From: Dyella sp. S184
GTDB lineage: Bacteria; Pseudomonadota; Gammaproteobacteria; Xanthomonadales; Rhodanobacteraceae
Direction: 5' to 3'
DNA length: 64,000 nucleotides
Assembly (NCBI RefSeq): GCF_009766065.1
Contig: NZ_LMUE01000002.1
Location: 742,514-806,513, forward strand
A program made the position numbers and the translations under genes. The notes beneath the pieces are model-generated. The model worked only from the letters and a program-made list of their open reading frames with translations, did not search any database and was not told where the DNA came from. Shown piece after piece: positions 36,698-46,066 of the stretch. The first letter of the stretch is position 1. Each line of letters begins with the position of its first letter.

Positions 36698-37709
36698 GGC
36701 TTGGTTCCAGAAAGGGGCCGACGATGGCATCGTGGTCGACTTCGGCGAGTTCGCGCAACAGCGCACGCACGCCTTGCTGCGACACGAGGATGAACGGGTT
36801 GTCGGGCTCTTCCCGATGCGCGCGCGTCGCCATCAGCACGCTGTGGCAAAGGCGCGCGAGTATGAAGGCATGCAGTTGCTCGAGCTCGAAGCGCAGCAAC
36901 GGGCACTGCGCCAGATAGCCGCGAACGATGGTACGCGCGCACGCCACCGGATCGGCTTCATGCTGCATCGCATAGGTGCAGGCGATCGCCAGGTCAGCCA
37001 GCCGGAAACTGGTGCACATGTCGCCGAAATCAATCACCGCGCAGACGCGCTGGCCGTCGCCATCATCGGCCACGATCACATTCAGATCGTTCGCATCGTT
37101 GTGCAGCACCGTGATTGGCAGCTGCGTTCGCCATGACGGCAGGCGCGCGCAAAATGTCTCGACGTGCGTCTGCACCATGGCGCGCAGCTCGGCATCTTCG
37201 ATATGCACGATTTCGCCACACAGGGTCTGCAAACGCAGCAGATTCCAGTCGTGCTGGCGATCGGCCGCCGGATGATGAAAGTCTTGCAACCCACGTGTCA
37301 GCCGACCGACCGCACTACCGAGACTCTCGTGCAACGCCGCGCACTGGGTCTGTGGGACTGCCCCGATGGCATCCGCATACGTCGTGCCGGGCACGAAGCT
37401 CAACATGCGCACCTGGCATGGCTGCCCCGCAATCGGCAAGGTCAGCAGGTGCTCGCCGCCCACGGCGAGCTGCACCCGCGGCCATTGCAATGCCGGCTCG
37501 CGCTCGGCCAGCGTCATCATGGCCTGGTTCTCGAGATCCAGGTCCATGCGCGACCATGACGGGTGCGCCACCTTCAGCACATACTCGCCATCATCGGTGC
37601 GGATGCGAAAGTTCTGATCGGCATAGGATGGCAGTGCGCAAATATCACCGTGGATGCGCCAATGCCGGTCAGCCAGCACCAGCGCCGCGTCAGGAGTCAG
37701 TATGTCCAT
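36690..37709 (-). CDS. APH-fold amino-alcohol kinase (hydroxylysine-kinase-like)
   Basis: A 339-residue aminoglycoside-phosphotransferase-fold kinase. The N-lobe has [11 protein letters not shown] (about residues 27-37), which matches the LPSYDDQNF block of animal hydroxylysine kinase. The catalytic loop is [12 protein letters not shown] (D205, N210) and the magnesium motif is DFGDM near 227. It would phosphorylate a hydroxyl of an amino alcohol for the phospholyase encoded by the overlapping next gene. I place the start at ATG 37709, 33 bp from the operator; an upstream ATG at 37760 would put that operator inside the gene. Homoserine kinase II or a sugar kinase are less likely alternatives. 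Confidence 0.78.
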   Translation of the reverse strand: MDILTPDAALVLADRHWRIHGDICALPSYADQNFRIRTDDGEYVLKVAHPSWSRMDLDLENQAMMTLAEREPALQWPRVQLAVGGEHLLTLPIAGQPCQVRMLSFVPGTTYADAIGAVPQTQCAALHESLGSAVGRLTRGLQDFHHPAADRQHDWNLLRLQTLCGEIVHIEDAELRAMVQTHVETFCARLPSWRTQLPITVLHNDANDLNVIVADDGDGQRVCAVIDFGDMCTSFRLADLAIACTYAMQHEADPVACARTIVRGYLAQCPLLRFELEQLHAFILARLCHSVLMATRAHREEPDNPFILVSQQGVRALLRELAEVDHDAIVGPFLEPSHD

Positions 37710-37741
37710 AGGGTCGCGCACAAATATTGCGGGAGTCTTAA

Positions 37742-37752
37742 TTGTAGTATAA
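37742..37752. promoter_or_regulatory. GntR-type operator in the kinase / beta-galactosidase divergent promoter
   Basis: TTGTAGTATAA is a near-palindrome whose complement TTATACTAC shares the half-site of the operator at 34162-34180. It sits exactly 33 bp from both divergent start codons (37709 and 37785), so one bound regulator could block both promoters. Confidence 0.5.
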
Positions 37753-37784
37753 GTTGACATTTGAATCTCACACAGGCGCATCCC

Positions 37785-39917
37785 ATGTTTCGGCCCTTGC
37801 TGGCGGCGGTACTGGCCGCTGCCATGATGATCACCGCCGCCAATGCGAACCCGGTCGATGCCGGCGGCCCGTCTCCGGCCCCGCTGCAAGGCGCGGCGTT
37901 GCTGCACCAGCGCGAGCCGATGAGCTTTGGCGTGTTCTATTACCCGACGCAATGGCCACGCAGCCAATGGCAACGTGACTTCGGCGGCATGGCCAAGCTC
38001 GGCTTCGACTTCACACACATGGCCGAATTCGACTGGACCTACCTGGAACCGGAAGAAGGCCACTTCGATTTCGAATGGCTCGATCATGCGATTGACCTGG
38101 CCAACAAGGCCGGATTGCGCGTCATCCTCGGCACGCCCTCGGGGGCTCCGCCGAGCTGGATGGACGAGCGCTACCCCGAGGTATACCGGGTGGACGAGCA
38201 CGGCCAGCGCCATGAACACGGCATCCGCGCGGAAGTATCCCTAGCCAATCCGAAGTACGAAGCCTTTGTGACGCGACTGGTCACCGCCATGGCCCAGCAT
38301 TACGGCCACGATCCGCGCGTCTGGGGTTGGCAGGTCGACAACGAGCCCGGCAGCTTCCTCGATTACAGCGACAGCGCGCGGGCCGCGTTCCAGGATTGGC
38401 TGCAGAAGAAATACGGCAGCATCGATGCGATGAATACCGCATGGGCCGGTTCGTTCTGGAGCACCCGCTACGGCAGCTTCAAGCAGGTGCACCTCCCGAA
38501 TGCCACGCTCGCGGCCGAAGACAAGCTCAGCCCGCATGCACAGCTCGACTTCGCCCGCTTCCAGGCCGACACCACCGCTCACTTTCTCGATACCCAGGCG
38601 CTGATCATCAAGAAGTACGCCCGCTCGGGGCAATGGGTGACCACCAACTACACCAATGTCTCCACCGCCACCGATCCGCGGCGGACACAAGATCTGGATT
38701 TCCCGACCTTCACGCTCTATCCGGTCGCCGGCGCAAACGTGCTGGGGGGCGATAGCTACGAAATCGGCAAACCCGCCAACCTGATGGAAGCCGCGGCGTA
38801 TTTCCGCTCCATCAACGGCACGTTTGGCGTGATGGAATTGCAGCCGGGGCAGGTCAACTGGGGCGAGATCAATCCGCAACCGATGCCCGGCGCTGTCAGC
38901 ATGTGGATGTGGCATGCCTTCGCTTCCGGCGCTTCCTTGCTGAGCACCTATCGTTACCGCCATCCGCTGCGCGGCAGCGAGATGTATCACGAGGGCATCG
39001 TCAGCACCGATGGCGTGACGCTCTCGCGCACCGGGCGTGAATTCGTCGACACCCTGCATCAGATCAAGGCGCTCGAATCGCAACTCGACAGCAAGGCGCG
39101 GCTGCCGCAAGAACTGGCGGCGCGCTACACCGCTTATCTGTGGAGCCAGGATGTTTTCTGGGATCTGGAAATCCAGCCGCAAACCACGCTGTGGAACAGC
39201 TGGGCCTACCGGAACGGCTACACGCTGGCCGTCAAGAGCACCGGCGCGCCGATGGATTTCATTGCGGAAGACGATGACTTCAGCCGCTATCCGTTCCTGA
39301 TCGCGCCGGCCTACCAGATGGTCAGCAAGCAGCTGGCGGACAAATGGCGGCGCTATGTGGAACAGGGTGGCCATCTGATCCTGACCAGCCGCACCGGACA
39401 GAAAAACGAGCTCGGCCAGTTCCATGAAGGTCCGTGGTATGCACCGATACTCGATCTGATCGGCGACGATGTCGATGGCTTTGACATGCTGCCGCCGAGT
39501 GCCAGCGGGCATGTCACCGCGGACGGCAAGACGCATGACTGGCATCGCTGGGCCGACATACTCACACCACGCCCAGGCACCCAGGTGCTCGCCACGTATG
39601 CCGATCACTACTATGCCGGCAAGGCAGCGGCGACCACCCGCAAGCTGGGCAAGGGCAGCGTCACCATGATCGGCGTATCGACCGATGACGGCGAACTGGA
39701 ACGCGAGATCGTGCGTAGCGTCTATCGACGTGCGGGCGTGGCGATCGAGGACCTGCCGAAGGGCGTGTTCATCGACTGGCGCGGCGGATTTGATTTCATG
39801 GTGAACTACAACCCGCAGCCGTTTGCCCCCGTGCTTCCGGCAACCGCGAGGATCGTGCACGGCCAGGTGCCGCTGGCACCCGCGCAGACGCTGATCTGGA
39901 AGGACACCACGCCGTGA
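37785..39917 (+). CDS. Secreted GH42 beta-galactosidase
   Basis: The protein has 710 residues from the ATG at 37785, which opens a signal peptide (LLAAVLAAAMMITAANA). GH42 features follow in order: FGVFYYPTQWP near residue 48, the acid/base E187 in GWQVDNEPGSF, and the nucleophile E351 in GVMELQPGQVNWG. The C-terminal half includes the trimerisation-type domain (GQKNELGQFHEGPW). It hydrolyses terminal beta-galactosides outside the cytoplasm, a retaining reaction. It is the first gene of a seven-gene unit that oxidises galactose to pyruvate and glyceraldehyde 3-phosphate. It is divergent from the kinase-phospholyase pair and shares an operator with it. The aglycone is not predictable from this protein alone. 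Confidence 0.9.
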   Translation: MFRPLLAAVLAAAMMITAANANPVDAGGPSPAPLQGAALLHQREPMSFGVFYYPTQWPRSQWQRDFGGMAKLGFDFTHMAEFDWTYLEPEEGHFDFEWLDHAIDLANKAGLRVILGTPSGAPPSWMDERYPEVYRVDEHGQRHEHGIRAEVSLANPKYEAFVTRLVTAMAQHYGHDPRVWGWQVDNEPGSFLDYSDSARAAFQDWLQKKYGSIDAMNTAWAGSFWSTRYGSFKQVHLPNATLAAEDKLSPHAQLDFARFQADTTAHFLDTQALIIKKYARSGQWVTTNYTNVSTATDPRRTQDLDFPTFTLYPVAGANVLGGDSYEIGKPANLMEAAAYFRSINGTFGVMELQPGQVNWGEINPQPMPGAVSMWMWHAFASGASLLSTYRYRHPLRGSEMYHEGIVSTDGVTLSRTGREFVDTLHQIKALESQLDSKARLPQELAARYTAYLWSQDVFWDLEIQPQTTLWNSWAYRNGYTLAVKSTGAPMDFIAEDDDFSRYPFLIAPAYQMVSKQLADKWRRYVEQGGHLILTSRTGQKNELGQFHEGPWYAPILDLIGDDVDGFDMLPPSASGHVTADGKTHDWHRWADILTPRPGTQVLATYADHYYAGKAAATTRKLGKGSVTMIGVSTDDGELEREIVRSVYRRAGVAIEDLPKGVFIDWRGGFDFMVNYNPQPFAPVLPATARIVHGQVPLAPAQTLIWKDTTP

Positions 39918-39963
39918 TGCGCATAACATCCGTATCGGTGTCCTATGGGGAAAGCCTGAATCC

Positions 39964-40908
39964 ATGAACGGCTTGATCGGACTCGACTGGGGTACGTCCG
40001 GCCTGCGCGCCTACTGGCTCGATGAGGCTGGTGCCATCCGCGAGACACGGGCGCGCCCATGGGGCATTCGCCATCTGCCGGACGGCGGCTTCGATACCGC
40101 ACTGACCGAGATCATCGCGGGCTGGCCGCGGTTGCCCCGTCTGGCCTGCGGCATGGTCGGCAGCCGTCAGGGCTGGCTCGAGGTTCCATATATGAACCTT
40201 CCCGCCGACACCACGGAGCTTGGCAGTGCCGTCCGTAGCTTGCGCGCAAAGGATGGTTCGGACGTCCATATCGTTCCCGGTCTGCGCAACCCGCAGGGCC
40301 CCGACGTGATGCGCGGCGAGGAAACTCAGTTGCTTGGCGCCCTTGCACTACGTCCTGCACTGGCCGCCGATTCCACCTGGCTCCTGCCGGGCACGCACAG
40401 CAAGTGGACCCGCGTGCGCGATGGCGCTGTAATCGATTTCTGCACCGTGATGACGGGCGAACTATTTGCATTGCTGCGGCAGCATTCGATGCTTTGCGCC
40501 GGCTCAGGCGATGCCACGGTGGATACTGACGCGTTCGCGCGTGGCGTCATCGCAGCGCGCGATAGCGGCAACGCAGGAGCATTCAGCCGGTTATTCTCCG
40601 CCCGCGCATTGATGCTCGACGGTGCGCTCGCGTCGGACTCCGTACCCGAGTATCTCTCGGGCCTGCTGATCGGAGAGGAGCTGCGCTCCAGCCTTGCCTC
40701 AAATCGTTTCCGCCACGACGCACCGATCCAGCTGATTGGTGATGCTGCGCTGTGCACACGTTATCGGCTGGCCGCATCCCACTTTGACATCGATCTTGCC
40801 GAACCCCTGGCAGACGCCGCCGCGTACGGGCTGTGGCAGATCGCATCCCATATCGGTCTGGTCAGCGCCGGCTCGTCCACGGCATCCAAGGAAACTTCTT
40901 CATGCTGA
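39964..40908 (+). CDS. dgoK: 2-dehydro-3-deoxygalactonokinase
   Basis: A 314-residue ASKHA-fold kinase of the DgoK family. The opening LIGLDWGTSGLRAYWLD is the phosphate-1 loop, CGMVGSRQGWLEVPY at about residue 60 is the family signature, and LPGTHSKW near 139 is the third block. It phosphorylates 2-keto-3-deoxy-D-galactonate to the 6-phosphate, the fourth step of the De Ley-Doudoroff pathway. The start lies 46 bp after the beta-galactosidase stop; the end overlaps dgoA by 7 bp. The length is close to the E. coli enzyme. Confidence 0.93.
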   Translation: MNGLIGLDWGTSGLRAYWLDEAGAIRETRARPWGIRHLPDGGFDTALTEIIAGWPRLPRLACGMVGSRQGWLEVPYMNLPADTTELGSAVRSLRAKDGSDVHIVPGLRNPQGPDVMRGEETQLLGALALRPALAADSTWLLPGTHSKWTRVRDGAVIDFCTVMTGELFALLRQHSMLCAGSGDATVDTDAFARGVIAARDSGNAGAFSRLFSARALMLDGALASDSVPEYLSGLLIGEELRSSLASNRFRHDAPIQLIGDAALCTRYRLAASHFDIDLAEPLADAAAYGLWQIASHIGLVSAGSSTASKETSSC

Positions 40909-41546
40909 GCTCATGGCTCAATCCCCTGCCCCTCGTCGCGATCCTGCGCGGTATCTGTCCCGACGAGGCGGTTGCCATCGGCCACGTGCTCGCCAACGCC
41001 GGCTTTCGCGTGCTGGAAGTGCCGCTCAATTCGCCGCAGCCGATGGAAAGCATCCGCCGTCTCAGCCGTTCCCTGGGCGACAATTACCTCATTGGCGCCG
41101 GTACCGTGATGACTGCGGCCCAAGTGAAAGATATCGCTACCGCCGGTGGCCGACTGATCGTGATGCCGCATGCAGATACCAGCGTGATCCGCGCCGCAAA
41201 GGAAGCCGGCATGGTCTGTGTGCCTGGCGTCGCCACGCCCACCGAAGCCTTCGCGGCGCTGGCAGCCGGAGCCGATGGGCTGAAGCTGTTTCCTGCCGAC
41301 CAGCTGTCGCCCGCAGCACTCAAAGCTTGGCGTGCCGTCCTGCCCAAGGAACTGCCTGTGCTGCCGGTCGGCGGCATCACGCCCGACAACATGGCGGCAT
41401 GGCTCGCCGCCGGCGCACAGGGGTTCGGCATCGGTTCCGCGCTGTATGCGCCCGGCCTCGATGCCAATGAAGTCGCCAGTCGTGCCCACGCCTTCGCGCA
41501 AGCGTGGGCAGCCGTCTCTCCAATGTCTCAGGAACACCGTGCATGA
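40902..41546 (+). CDS. dgoA: 2-dehydro-3-deoxy-6-phosphogalactonate aldolase
   Basis: A 214-residue class I aldolase of the KDPG/KDPGal family. [24 protein letters not shown] and [13 protein letters not shown] at residues 8-70 closely follow E. coli DgoA, and the Schiff-base lysine is in [12 protein letters not shown]. It cleaves KDPGal to pyruvate and glyceraldehyde 3-phosphate. The ATG at 40902 is preceded by AAGGAA and overlaps the dgoK stop; the stop overlaps dgoD by ATGA. The LNSPQ motif favours the galactonate form over KDPG aldolase (Eda). Confidence 0.93.
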   Translation: MLSSWLNPLPLVAILRGICPDEAVAIGHVLANAGFRVLEVPLNSPQPMESIRRLSRSLGDNYLIGAGTVMTAAQVKDIATAGGRLIVMPHADTSVIRAAKEAGMVCVPGVATPTEAFAALAAGADGLKLFPADQLSPAALKAWRAVLPKELPVLPVGGITPDNMAAWLAAGAQGFGIGSALYAPGLDANEVASRAHAFAQAWAAVSPMSQEHRA

Positions 41547-42691
41547 AGATCACCAAACTCACCACCTTCCTGGTGCCACCACGCTGGTGTTTCCTGCGCA
41601 TCGACACCGATGCCGGTATCTGCGGCTGGGGCGAGCCCGTGGTGGAAGGTCGCGCACATACCGTGGCCGCCGCGGTCGATGAACTTTCCGATTACCTGAT
41701 CGGCAAGGACCCGCGCCACATCGAGGATCTGTGGAACGTGATGTACCGCGGCAGCTTCTACCGCGGCGGCCCGATCCTCATGAGCGCCATCGCCGGCGTT
41801 GACCAGGCGCTATGGGACATCAAGGGCAAGCATCTCGGTGTGCCGGTACACGAGCTGCTCGGTGGCCCGGTACGCGAGCGCATTCGCGTGTACTCGTGGA
41901 TCGGCGGCGACCGTCCGGCGGATGCGGCCAAGGCAGCCAGGGCCGCGGTCGAACGCGGCTTCACTGCGGTCAAGATGAATGGCACCGAGGAGATGCACTT
42001 CGTCGACAGTCACGCCAAGGTCGAGCGCGTGCTGGAGAACGTGCAGGCGGTGCGCGAGGCGGTCGGCCCGCACATCGGGCTGGCCATCGACTTCCACGGC
42101 CGCGTGCACAAGCCGATGGCCAAGGTGCTGATGCGCGAGCTGGCGGCGTACAAGCTGATGTTCATCGAGGAGCCGGTGCTGTCCGAGCATCTGGATGCGA
42201 TCCCGGAGCTCGCCAGCATCGCGCCGGCACCGATCGCGCTGGGCGAGCGCCTGTATACGCGCTATGACTTCAAGCGCGTGCTGCAAATGGGCGGCGTCGA
42301 CATCATCCAGCCCGACCCCTCGCATGCCGGCGGCATCACCGAAACCCGCAAGATCGCGGCGATGGCGGAAGCCTACGACGTGGCGCTGGCGCTGCACTGC
42401 CCGCTCGGCCCGATTGCGCTGGCGGCAAATCTGCAGCTCGATGCGGTGTGCCACAACGCCTTTATCCAGGAACAGAGCCTGGGCATCCATTACAACGCCG
42501 CCAACGACCTGCTCGACTATGTCGTCGACCGCAATGTATTCGCCTACGCGGATGGCTACGTCACGATTCCCGGTGGCCCCGGCCTCGGTATCGAGGTCAA
42601 CGAAGCCTACGTCGCCGAGCGCGCCGAGGTCGGTCATCGCTGGCGCAATCCGCTGTGGCGCCACGACGATGGCAGCGTCGCCGAGTGGTGA
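41543..42691 (+). CDS. dgoD: D-galactonate dehydratase
   Basis: A 382-residue enolase-superfamily enzyme, the same length as E. coli DgoD. Metal ligands lie in [20 protein letters not shown] and ALGERLYTR, and the C-terminal [16 protein letters not shown] and [16 protein letters not shown] are nearly those of DgoD. It removes water from D-galactonate to give 2-keto-3-deoxygalactonate. I chose ATG 41543, which overlaps the dgoA stop and follows AGGAA, rather than the longer frame. It is the third dgo gene of the operon. Confidence 0.95.
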   Translation: MKITKLTTFLVPPRWCFLRIDTDAGICGWGEPVVEGRAHTVAAAVDELSDYLIGKDPRHIEDLWNVMYRGSFYRGGPILMSAIAGVDQALWDIKGKHLGVPVHELLGGPVRERIRVYSWIGGDRPADAAKAARAAVERGFTAVKMNGTEEMHFVDSHAKVERVLENVQAVREAVGPHIGLAIDFHGRVHKPMAKVLMRELAAYKLMFIEEPVLSEHLDAIPELASIAPAPIALGERLYTRYDFKRVLQMGGVDIIQPDPSHAGGITETRKIAAMAEAYDVALALHCPLGPIALAANLQLDAVCHNAFIQEQSLGIHYNAANDLLDYVVDRNVFAYADGYVTIPGGPGLGIEVNEAYVAERAEVGHRWRNPLWRHDDGSVAEW

Positions 42692-42731
42692 GCATCGTGA
42701 CCGCGCCTACTCGTAACCCCGGAGTCTGTTG

Positions 42732-43496
42732 ATGCCCTCGTTCGCCACCTACCCCAGCCTGGTCGACCGCAGCGTGCTGATCACTGGCGGCGCCAGCGGC
42801 ATCGGTGCGGCCTTCGTCGAAGGCTTCGCTCGCCAGGGTGCACGGGTGGCGCTTCTCGACGTGGACGATGCCAGCGCCTCGTCGTTATGTGCATCGCTAG
42901 CCGACGTGCCGCATGCACCGCATTATCTGCATTGTGATCTCACCGACCTGGACGCGCTGCAGGCTGCGATCATCGCAGTCCGCGCGCGGATCGGACCCAT
43001 CGCCGTGCTGGTCAACAACGCGGCCAACGACGCGCGCCATGTATTGGCGGAAATTGATTCGGCCGATTTCGAGCGCAACGTGGCAGTGAACCTGCGTCAC
43101 CAGATCTTCGCCACCCAGGCGGTGATTCCCGACATGCGCCAGCTCGGTGGCGGCTCGATCATTTGCCTGGGCTCTACCGGCTGGATGAAAAAAAATGCGG
43201 GCTACCCACTCTACGCGATGGCCAAAGCAGCGGTACGCGGCTTCGTCAACGGCATGGCGCGCGAACTCGGCCAGCAGCATATTCGCATCAACAGCCTGGT
43301 ACCGGGCTGGGCGATCACCGACAAGCAAGCACGCTTGTGGCTGGACGACGCCGGCCGTGAGGAAATTGCTCGTACGCAATGCATGCCCGGCTTCCTGATG
43401 GCAGAGGATCTCGCACGCGCCGCCCTGTTCCTCGCCGCCGACGACAGCCGCATGTGTACCGGGCAGGACTTCATCGTGGACGGCGGCTGGGTATGA
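42732..43496 (+). CDS. SDR-family D-galactose 1-dehydrogenase
   Basis: A 254-residue classical short-chain dehydrogenase. The cofactor motif TGGASGIG is at residue 20, NNAAN near 95, the catalytic serine in CLGSTGW near 148 and Y161/K165 in YAMAK. An aspartate after beta-strand 2 (LLDVDD) favours NAD. By operon position it oxidises D-galactose to galactonolactone, the first step of the pathway; L-fucose or arabinose activity is possible in this subgroup. The ATG at 42732 follows GGAG; the TTG one codon earlier is less likely. The stop overlaps the lactonase start by ATGA. Confidence 0.85.
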   Translation: MPSFATYPSLVDRSVLITGGASGIGAAFVEGFARQGARVALLDVDDASASSLCASLADVPHAPHYLHCDLTDLDALQAAIIAVRARIGPIAVLVNNAANDARHVLAEIDSADFERNVAVNLRHQIFATQAVIPDMRQLGGGSIICLGSTGWMKKNAGYPLYAMAKAAVRGFVNGMARELGQQHIRINSLVPGWAITDKQARLWLDDAGREEIARTQCMPGFLMAEDLARAALFLAADDSRMCTGQDFIVDGGWV

Positions 43497-44395
43497 CCAC
43501 TCCGACCGTACTGGCGCCGATGGACCTCGCGCTGGACGCCGGCAATACCCTGGGCGAAGGCATCGTCTGGTGCGAGCGAGCGCAGGCGCTTTACTGGACT
43601 GACATCCAGCGCGCCACCCTTTACCGCCTTCACCCCGCCAGCGGCGCGCTGGAACACTGGCCGATGCCCGAACGACTCGCCTCGTTCGCGCTATGCGAAG
43701 CCGACGGCTGGCTGCTGCTGGCACTGGCCTCGCGGCTGGCGTTTTTCCGTCTTGCCGATGGCCACCTTCAAACGCGGCACGAGATCGAACCCGGGCTGCC
43801 CACGCGCTGCAACGACGGCGCCTGCGATCGCCAGGGCCGCTTCGTATTCGGCACGATGCACGAGCCCGCCGAGGGCAGCAAGCAGGCGCTCGGCAGTTTC
43901 TGGCGGCTCAATGCCGACCTCAGTCTGGAACAGCTTGGGCTGCCTGATGTAGCCATCAGCAACAGCATCGCCTTCAGTCCCGACGGCACCACGATGTACT
44001 ACTGCGACTCGCTGGCACGCTGCATCCAGCGCTGCGAATACGGCGACGTGCTGGACACCCCGCAACTATTCGCGGACCTGGGCGAGCTTGCCGGCGAACC
44101 AGACGGTTCGTGTATCGACGCCGATGGTTCGCTGTGGAACGCGCAATGGGGCCTGGCTCGCGTGGTCTGCTATGCCGCCGACGGTTCGGTGCGCCAGCTG
44201 CTGCCGGTACCGGCGCGCCAGCCGACCCGGCCCGCCTTTGGCGGCCCCGATCTCGACACGCTCTATGTCACCAGCGCGCGTGATGGATTGTCCGCGGCGC
44301 AGCTGGATGCCGACACCCACGCCGGTGCGCTGTTCCGTTCCCGGGTCGGCGTGCGCGGCCTGCCCGAGCCACGTTTCGCCGGCATGCCGGCGTGA
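43493..44395 (+). CDS. SMP-30/gluconolactonase-type galactonolactonase
   Basis: A 300-residue six-bladed propeller of the SMP-30 family. The metal ligands are visible: E in NTLGEGIVW, N in RCNDGACDRQG, N in AISNSIAFSPDG, and D in EPDGSCIDADG. It opens the galactonolactone made by the preceding dehydrogenase to galactonate, the substrate of DgoD. The start overlaps the dehydrogenase stop by ATGA, showing coupled translation. The sugar specificity comes from context, because the family also includes gluconolactonase and arabinolactonase. Confidence 0.87.
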   Translation: MTTPTVLAPMDLALDAGNTLGEGIVWCERAQALYWTDIQRATLYRLHPASGALEHWPMPERLASFALCEADGWLLLALASRLAFFRLADGHLQTRHEIEPGLPTRCNDGACDRQGRFVFGTMHEPAEGSKQALGSFWRLNADLSLEQLGLPDVAISNSIAFSPDGTTMYYCDSLARCIQRCEYGDVLDTPQLFADLGELAGEPDGSCIDADGSLWNAQWGLARVVCYAADGSVRQLLPVPARQPTRPAFGGPDLDTLYVTSARDGLSAAQLDADTHAGALFRSRVGVRGLPEPRFAGMPA

Positions 44396-44464
44396 GAATC
44401 ACCCCATGAAAACCGCTGCTCACCCAACCGCTCATCGCCGTCCGCGGCCTGCAGGATTTCCCTC

Positions 44465-45910
44465 ATGACTACTGTCGCGACATCCCCGCTCCATCCGTCC
44501 CGCACCACGGCCTTGTTCACCTGCATGCTGGCCGCGCTGGCCGGGCTGATGTTCGGCCTGGACATCGGTGTGATTTCCGGTGCCACCCAGTTCATCCAGA
44601 AAGAGTTCCAGATCTCCGATCACATGATCGAGTGGATCGTCAGCTCGATGATGCTCGGTGCGGCGATCGGTGCGCTGGGCGCGGGTTGGATGTCCGCGAC
44701 GCTGGGGCGCAAGCGTTCGCTGATCCTCGGCGGTGTGCTGTTCGTGACCGGCTCGTTGCTCAGCGGTGCGGCATGGTCGCCGGAGACACTGATCGCAGCG
44801 CGGGTGATCCTGGGCCTGGCGATCGGTGTGGCCACCTTCACTGCGCCGCTGTATCTGGCCGAGGTGGCCGAAGAACATATCCGCGGCGCGATGATTTCGC
44901 TGTACCAGCTGATGATCACCATCGGCATCCTGGTGGCGTTCCTGTCCGACACCGCCCTCAGCTACAGCGGCAACTGGCGCTGGATGCTGGGCATCATCGC
45001 GATTCCCGGCATCCTGTTCCTGCTCGGCCTGTTCCTGCTGCCGGACAGCCCGCGCTGGCTGATGATGCGCGGGCGCAAGCAGGAGGCCATCGACGTACTG
45101 CAGAAGTTGCGCGGCGATGCCGGCCATGTCGCGCGTGAAGTGGCCGACATCGAGGAGCAATTGAAGACGCCGCAGCGCGGCTGGCACCTGTTCCTGGAGA
45201 ATCGCAATTTCCGCCGTTCGGTGGGACTGGGTGTGCTGCTGCAGGTAATGCAGCAGTTCACCGGCATGAACGTGGTGATGTACTACGCGCCACGCATCTT
45301 CCAGGACATGGGCTACGCCACGTCGGCACAGATGTGGTTCACGGCGGTAGTTGGCCTGACCAATGTGCTGGCCACCTTCATCGCGATCGGCCTGGTCGAC
45401 CGCTGGGGCCGCAAGCCGATCCTGTACACCGGCTTCAGCGTGATGGCGGTGGGCCTGGGCCTGGTCGGCACGATGATGCATCTGGGCATCGCCACACATG
45501 GCGAGCAGATTTTCACGGTGGCGATGCTGCTGACCTTCATCGTCGGTTTTGCGATGTCTGCGGGCCCGCTGATCTGGGCACTGTGTTCGGAAGTGCAGCC
45601 GTTGAAGGGTCGCGATTTCGGCATCGGTTGCTCGACCTTCACCAACTGGGTCGCCAACATGATCGTGGGTGCCACCTTCCTGACCCTGCTCAACGGTATC
45701 GGCAACGCCGCCACGTTCTGGCTGTACGCGGCGCTGAACCTGGTGTTCCTGGTGATCACCTTCGTGCTGATCCCGGAAACGAAGAACGTCTCCCTGGAGC
45801 AGATCGAACGCAACCTGATGGTCGGCCTGCCGCTGCGCGAGATCGGCAGCAACCCCTCGGCGGCATCGTCCGGTTTCAGCAGGCGGGCAGCGGAAGACAC
45901 CGCCTTCTGA
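44465..45910 (+). CDS. MFS sugar:H+ symporter, GalP/XylE type
   Basis: A 481-residue sugar-porter-family protein with 12 membrane segments. Family motifs are present: GLMFGLDIGVISGA in helix 1, GAGWMSATLGRKRS after helix 2, PESPR-like LLPDSPRWLMMRGR at the end of helix 6, QQFTGMNVVMYYAP in helix 7, DRWGRKPIL, and PETKNVSLE at the C-terminus. It closes the galactose operon, 69 bp after the lactonase, and most likely brings galactose (or glucose) released in the periplasm into the cytoplasm. Confidence 0.92.
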   Translation: MTTVATSPLHPSRTTALFTCMLAALAGLMFGLDIGVISGATQFIQKEFQISDHMIEWIVSSMMLGAAIGALGAGWMSATLGRKRSLILGGVLFVTGSLLSGAAWSPETLIAARVILGLAIGVATFTAPLYLAEVAEEHIRGAMISLYQLMITIGILVAFLSDTALSYSGNWRWMLGIIAIPGILFLLGLFLLPDSPRWLMMRGRKQEAIDVLQKLRGDAGHVAREVADIEEQLKTPQRGWHLFLENRNFRRSVGLGVLLQVMQQFTGMNVVMYYAPRIFQDMGYATSAQMWFTAVVGLTNVLATFIAIGLVDRWGRKPILYTGFSVMAVGLGLVGTMMHLGIATHGEQIFTVAMLLTFIVGFAMSAGPLIWALCSEVQPLKGRDFGIGCSTFTNWVANMIVGATFLTLLNGIGNAATFWLYAALNLVFLVITFVLIPETKNVSLEQIERNLMVGLPLREIGSNPSAASSGFSRRAAEDTAF

Positions 45911-46066
45911 TTCCAGCGAGGGTACGGCGATGACCTGGGTGCGCGGCGGGTGACCGAACCTGCCGCAGCCCTTGCCGCCATCGGGACATCGAGCTGGGGC
46001 GTGTTAGCTTCCTGCAAGCGCTGCGCTTTTTTGTTGGGTACACCGCACATCTGGGGAAAGCGCACG

